Part shown: positions 31,848-32,166 of the stretch, piece by piece
Position numbering within the stretch: position 1 is the stretch's first letter
How the letters are laid out: each line of letters starts with the position of its first letter
Assembly: GCA_029007415.1 (NCBI GenBank)
Contig: JAQXHT010000051.1
Coordinates: forward strand, 1-32,166
Length of the DNA: 32,166 bases
Source of the DNA: a bacterium
GTDB lineage: Bacteria > Bacillota_I > Bacilli_A > RF39 > UBA660
Direction of reading: 5' to 3'
Program-made: the position numbers and the translations under genes
The notes under the pieces: generated by a model
What the model saw: the letters and a program-made list of their open reading frames with translations, nothing else
Told to the model about the DNA's origin: nothing
Database searches by the model: none

Positions 31848-32166
31848 CTAACTTATTGAAACAACATATGGATTTAAAGCAGTTCCATCTCCCTTGGTTA
31901 TCAGTGTATCAGCCTTTAGGTTGATAACTGGACGGGCCCCGAAGGAAGACGAGACGTAAATCCAGTCAAGCAGACCGCCCGAAGGAAGGACGTACCAAAC
32001 GTACGCAAGAGAGTAGTATGAAGAGAAGTAAGACGGAGACAGCGTCCAGAAATATTGGCCATTATATAGATAATAATTACTATTTGCTGTATTATATACT
32101 CCTCCAGCCATTGCTACTTCATCGGCTGTGATAAGTGAAACTGGATAGTCTAGTTTGGCACTTGCA
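31848..32166 (-). CDS. C-terminus of DGR target, C-type-lectin-like domain (partial)
   Basis: The gene enters from the window's right edge and ends in TAG at 31848-31850; about 105 residues are visible. The order DYPVSLITADEVAMAGG, then YWxLYNGQYFWTLSPS-like residues, then SFGARPVINLKAD matches the C-terminal half of FGE/C-type-lectin-type DGR targets, where the fold holds diversified residues on its surface. The variable segment runs from LSPSYFSSYYSLAYVWYV through LPSGGLLDWIYVSSS to FGARP. Tyr, Ser, Leu and Ile stand where TR3 has Asn or Thr. The N-terminus, and so localisation and binding role, lies outside the window. Confidence 0.85.
   Translation of the reverse strand, partial: ASAKLDYPVSLITADEVAMAGGVYNTANSNYYLYNGQYFWTLSPSYFSSYYSLAYVWYVLPSGGLLDWIYVSSSFGARPVINLKADTLITKGDGTALNPYVVSIS
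31897..31928 (-). other. Inverted repeat at the 3' edge of the VR
   Basis: GTTATCA and TGATAAC form a perfect 7-bp inverted repeat 18 bases apart, starting at the last base of the VR in coding sense. Hairpins just after the VR help target recognition in known DGRs; the loop here is longer than usual, so this is tentative. Confidence 0.35.
31928..32043 (-). repeat. DGR variable repeat (VR)
   Basis: The 116-bp VR starts at GCTGTCTCCGTCT and ends at the GC-rich GGGGCCCGTCCAG, which is identical in all seven templates and acts as the likely initiation (IMH-type) site. Against TR3 all 15 differences are at template adenines: 11 A to T and 4 A to C. Similarity to the templates stops right after the final CCAG. 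Confidence 0.93.

Noticed and set aside
1-32166. Mycoplasma-type code (TGA as Trp)
   Set aside because: TGG encodes Trp throughout, and TGA ends the MutS-like accessory gene at a sensible place.

Overview
The window is AT-rich with tightly packed genes, strong Shine-Dalgarno sites and sigma-A type promoters. The gene set is Bacilli-like: rplU-prp-rpmA-obgE, dnaE-lspA-rluD, ylbF-rsmD and an L27 with the Prp-cleaved N-terminal extension. TGG encodes Trp and TGA is used as a stop, so the code is standard. An archaeal-type ProRS without the editing insertion, a short SMC, a DnaE with a degenerate PHP domain and many Tyr/Asn/Lys-rich proteins fit an uncultured gut member of the Bacilli (RF39/Erysipelotrichia-like). 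That placement is inference.

Layout. Positions 1-1000 are an eroded patch: the end of a plus-strand gene, then on the minus strand a membrane-protein remnant, a truncated HD hydrolase and a frameshifted gene. Positions 1009-17320 are mostly housekeeping genes, nearly all on the minus strand: acetyltransferase, proS, rhomboid protease, rluD, lspA, dnaE, trmL, a thioredoxin-like protein, M18 aminopeptidase, HAD hydrolase, metallophosphoesterase and smc. On the plus strand in this stretch are rpmB, a Tyr-rich micro-ORF and a D,D-carboxypeptidase. Positions 17321-18607 have no conventional gene but hold three tandem copies of what looks like a type I toxin-antitoxin module. Each has a 30-aa hydrophobic peptide (the first copy is decayed), a convergent antisense RNA with its own promoter, a stem hiding the toxin ribosome-binding site, and complementarity between the two ends of the toxin mRNA. 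Positions 18608-26422 return to housekeeping: obgE, rpmA, prp and rplU with an L21-type leader, then a SWIM-SNF2 helicase, a Ham1-like NTPase, a BI-1 protein, rsmD and a YlbF-like protein.

Positions 26473-32166 are a diversity-generating retroelement (DGR), all on the minus strand: the C-terminal part of a C-type-lectin-like target gene with its variable repeat (VR), then seven tandem template units, then a MutS-domain-I-like accessory gene, an Avd-like gene and a reverse transcriptase with YMDD and IGNMTSQ. A usual DGR has one template repeat (TR). Here each of seven units of about 357-382 bp carries its own TR of 113 or 116 bp. The TRs differ at non-adenine positions, so each would write a different scaffold as well as different adenine-directed diversity. 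The VR matches TR3 at every non-adenine position, and all 15 VR/TR3 differences are at TR adenines (11 A to T, 4 A to C). Unit ends, an internal hairpin and a TR-enclosing stem show compensatory or wobble-preserving changes, which supports each unit being a folded RNA. The array looks like a cassette library of alternative mutagenic templates served by one reverse transcriptase; this is the main finding of the window.
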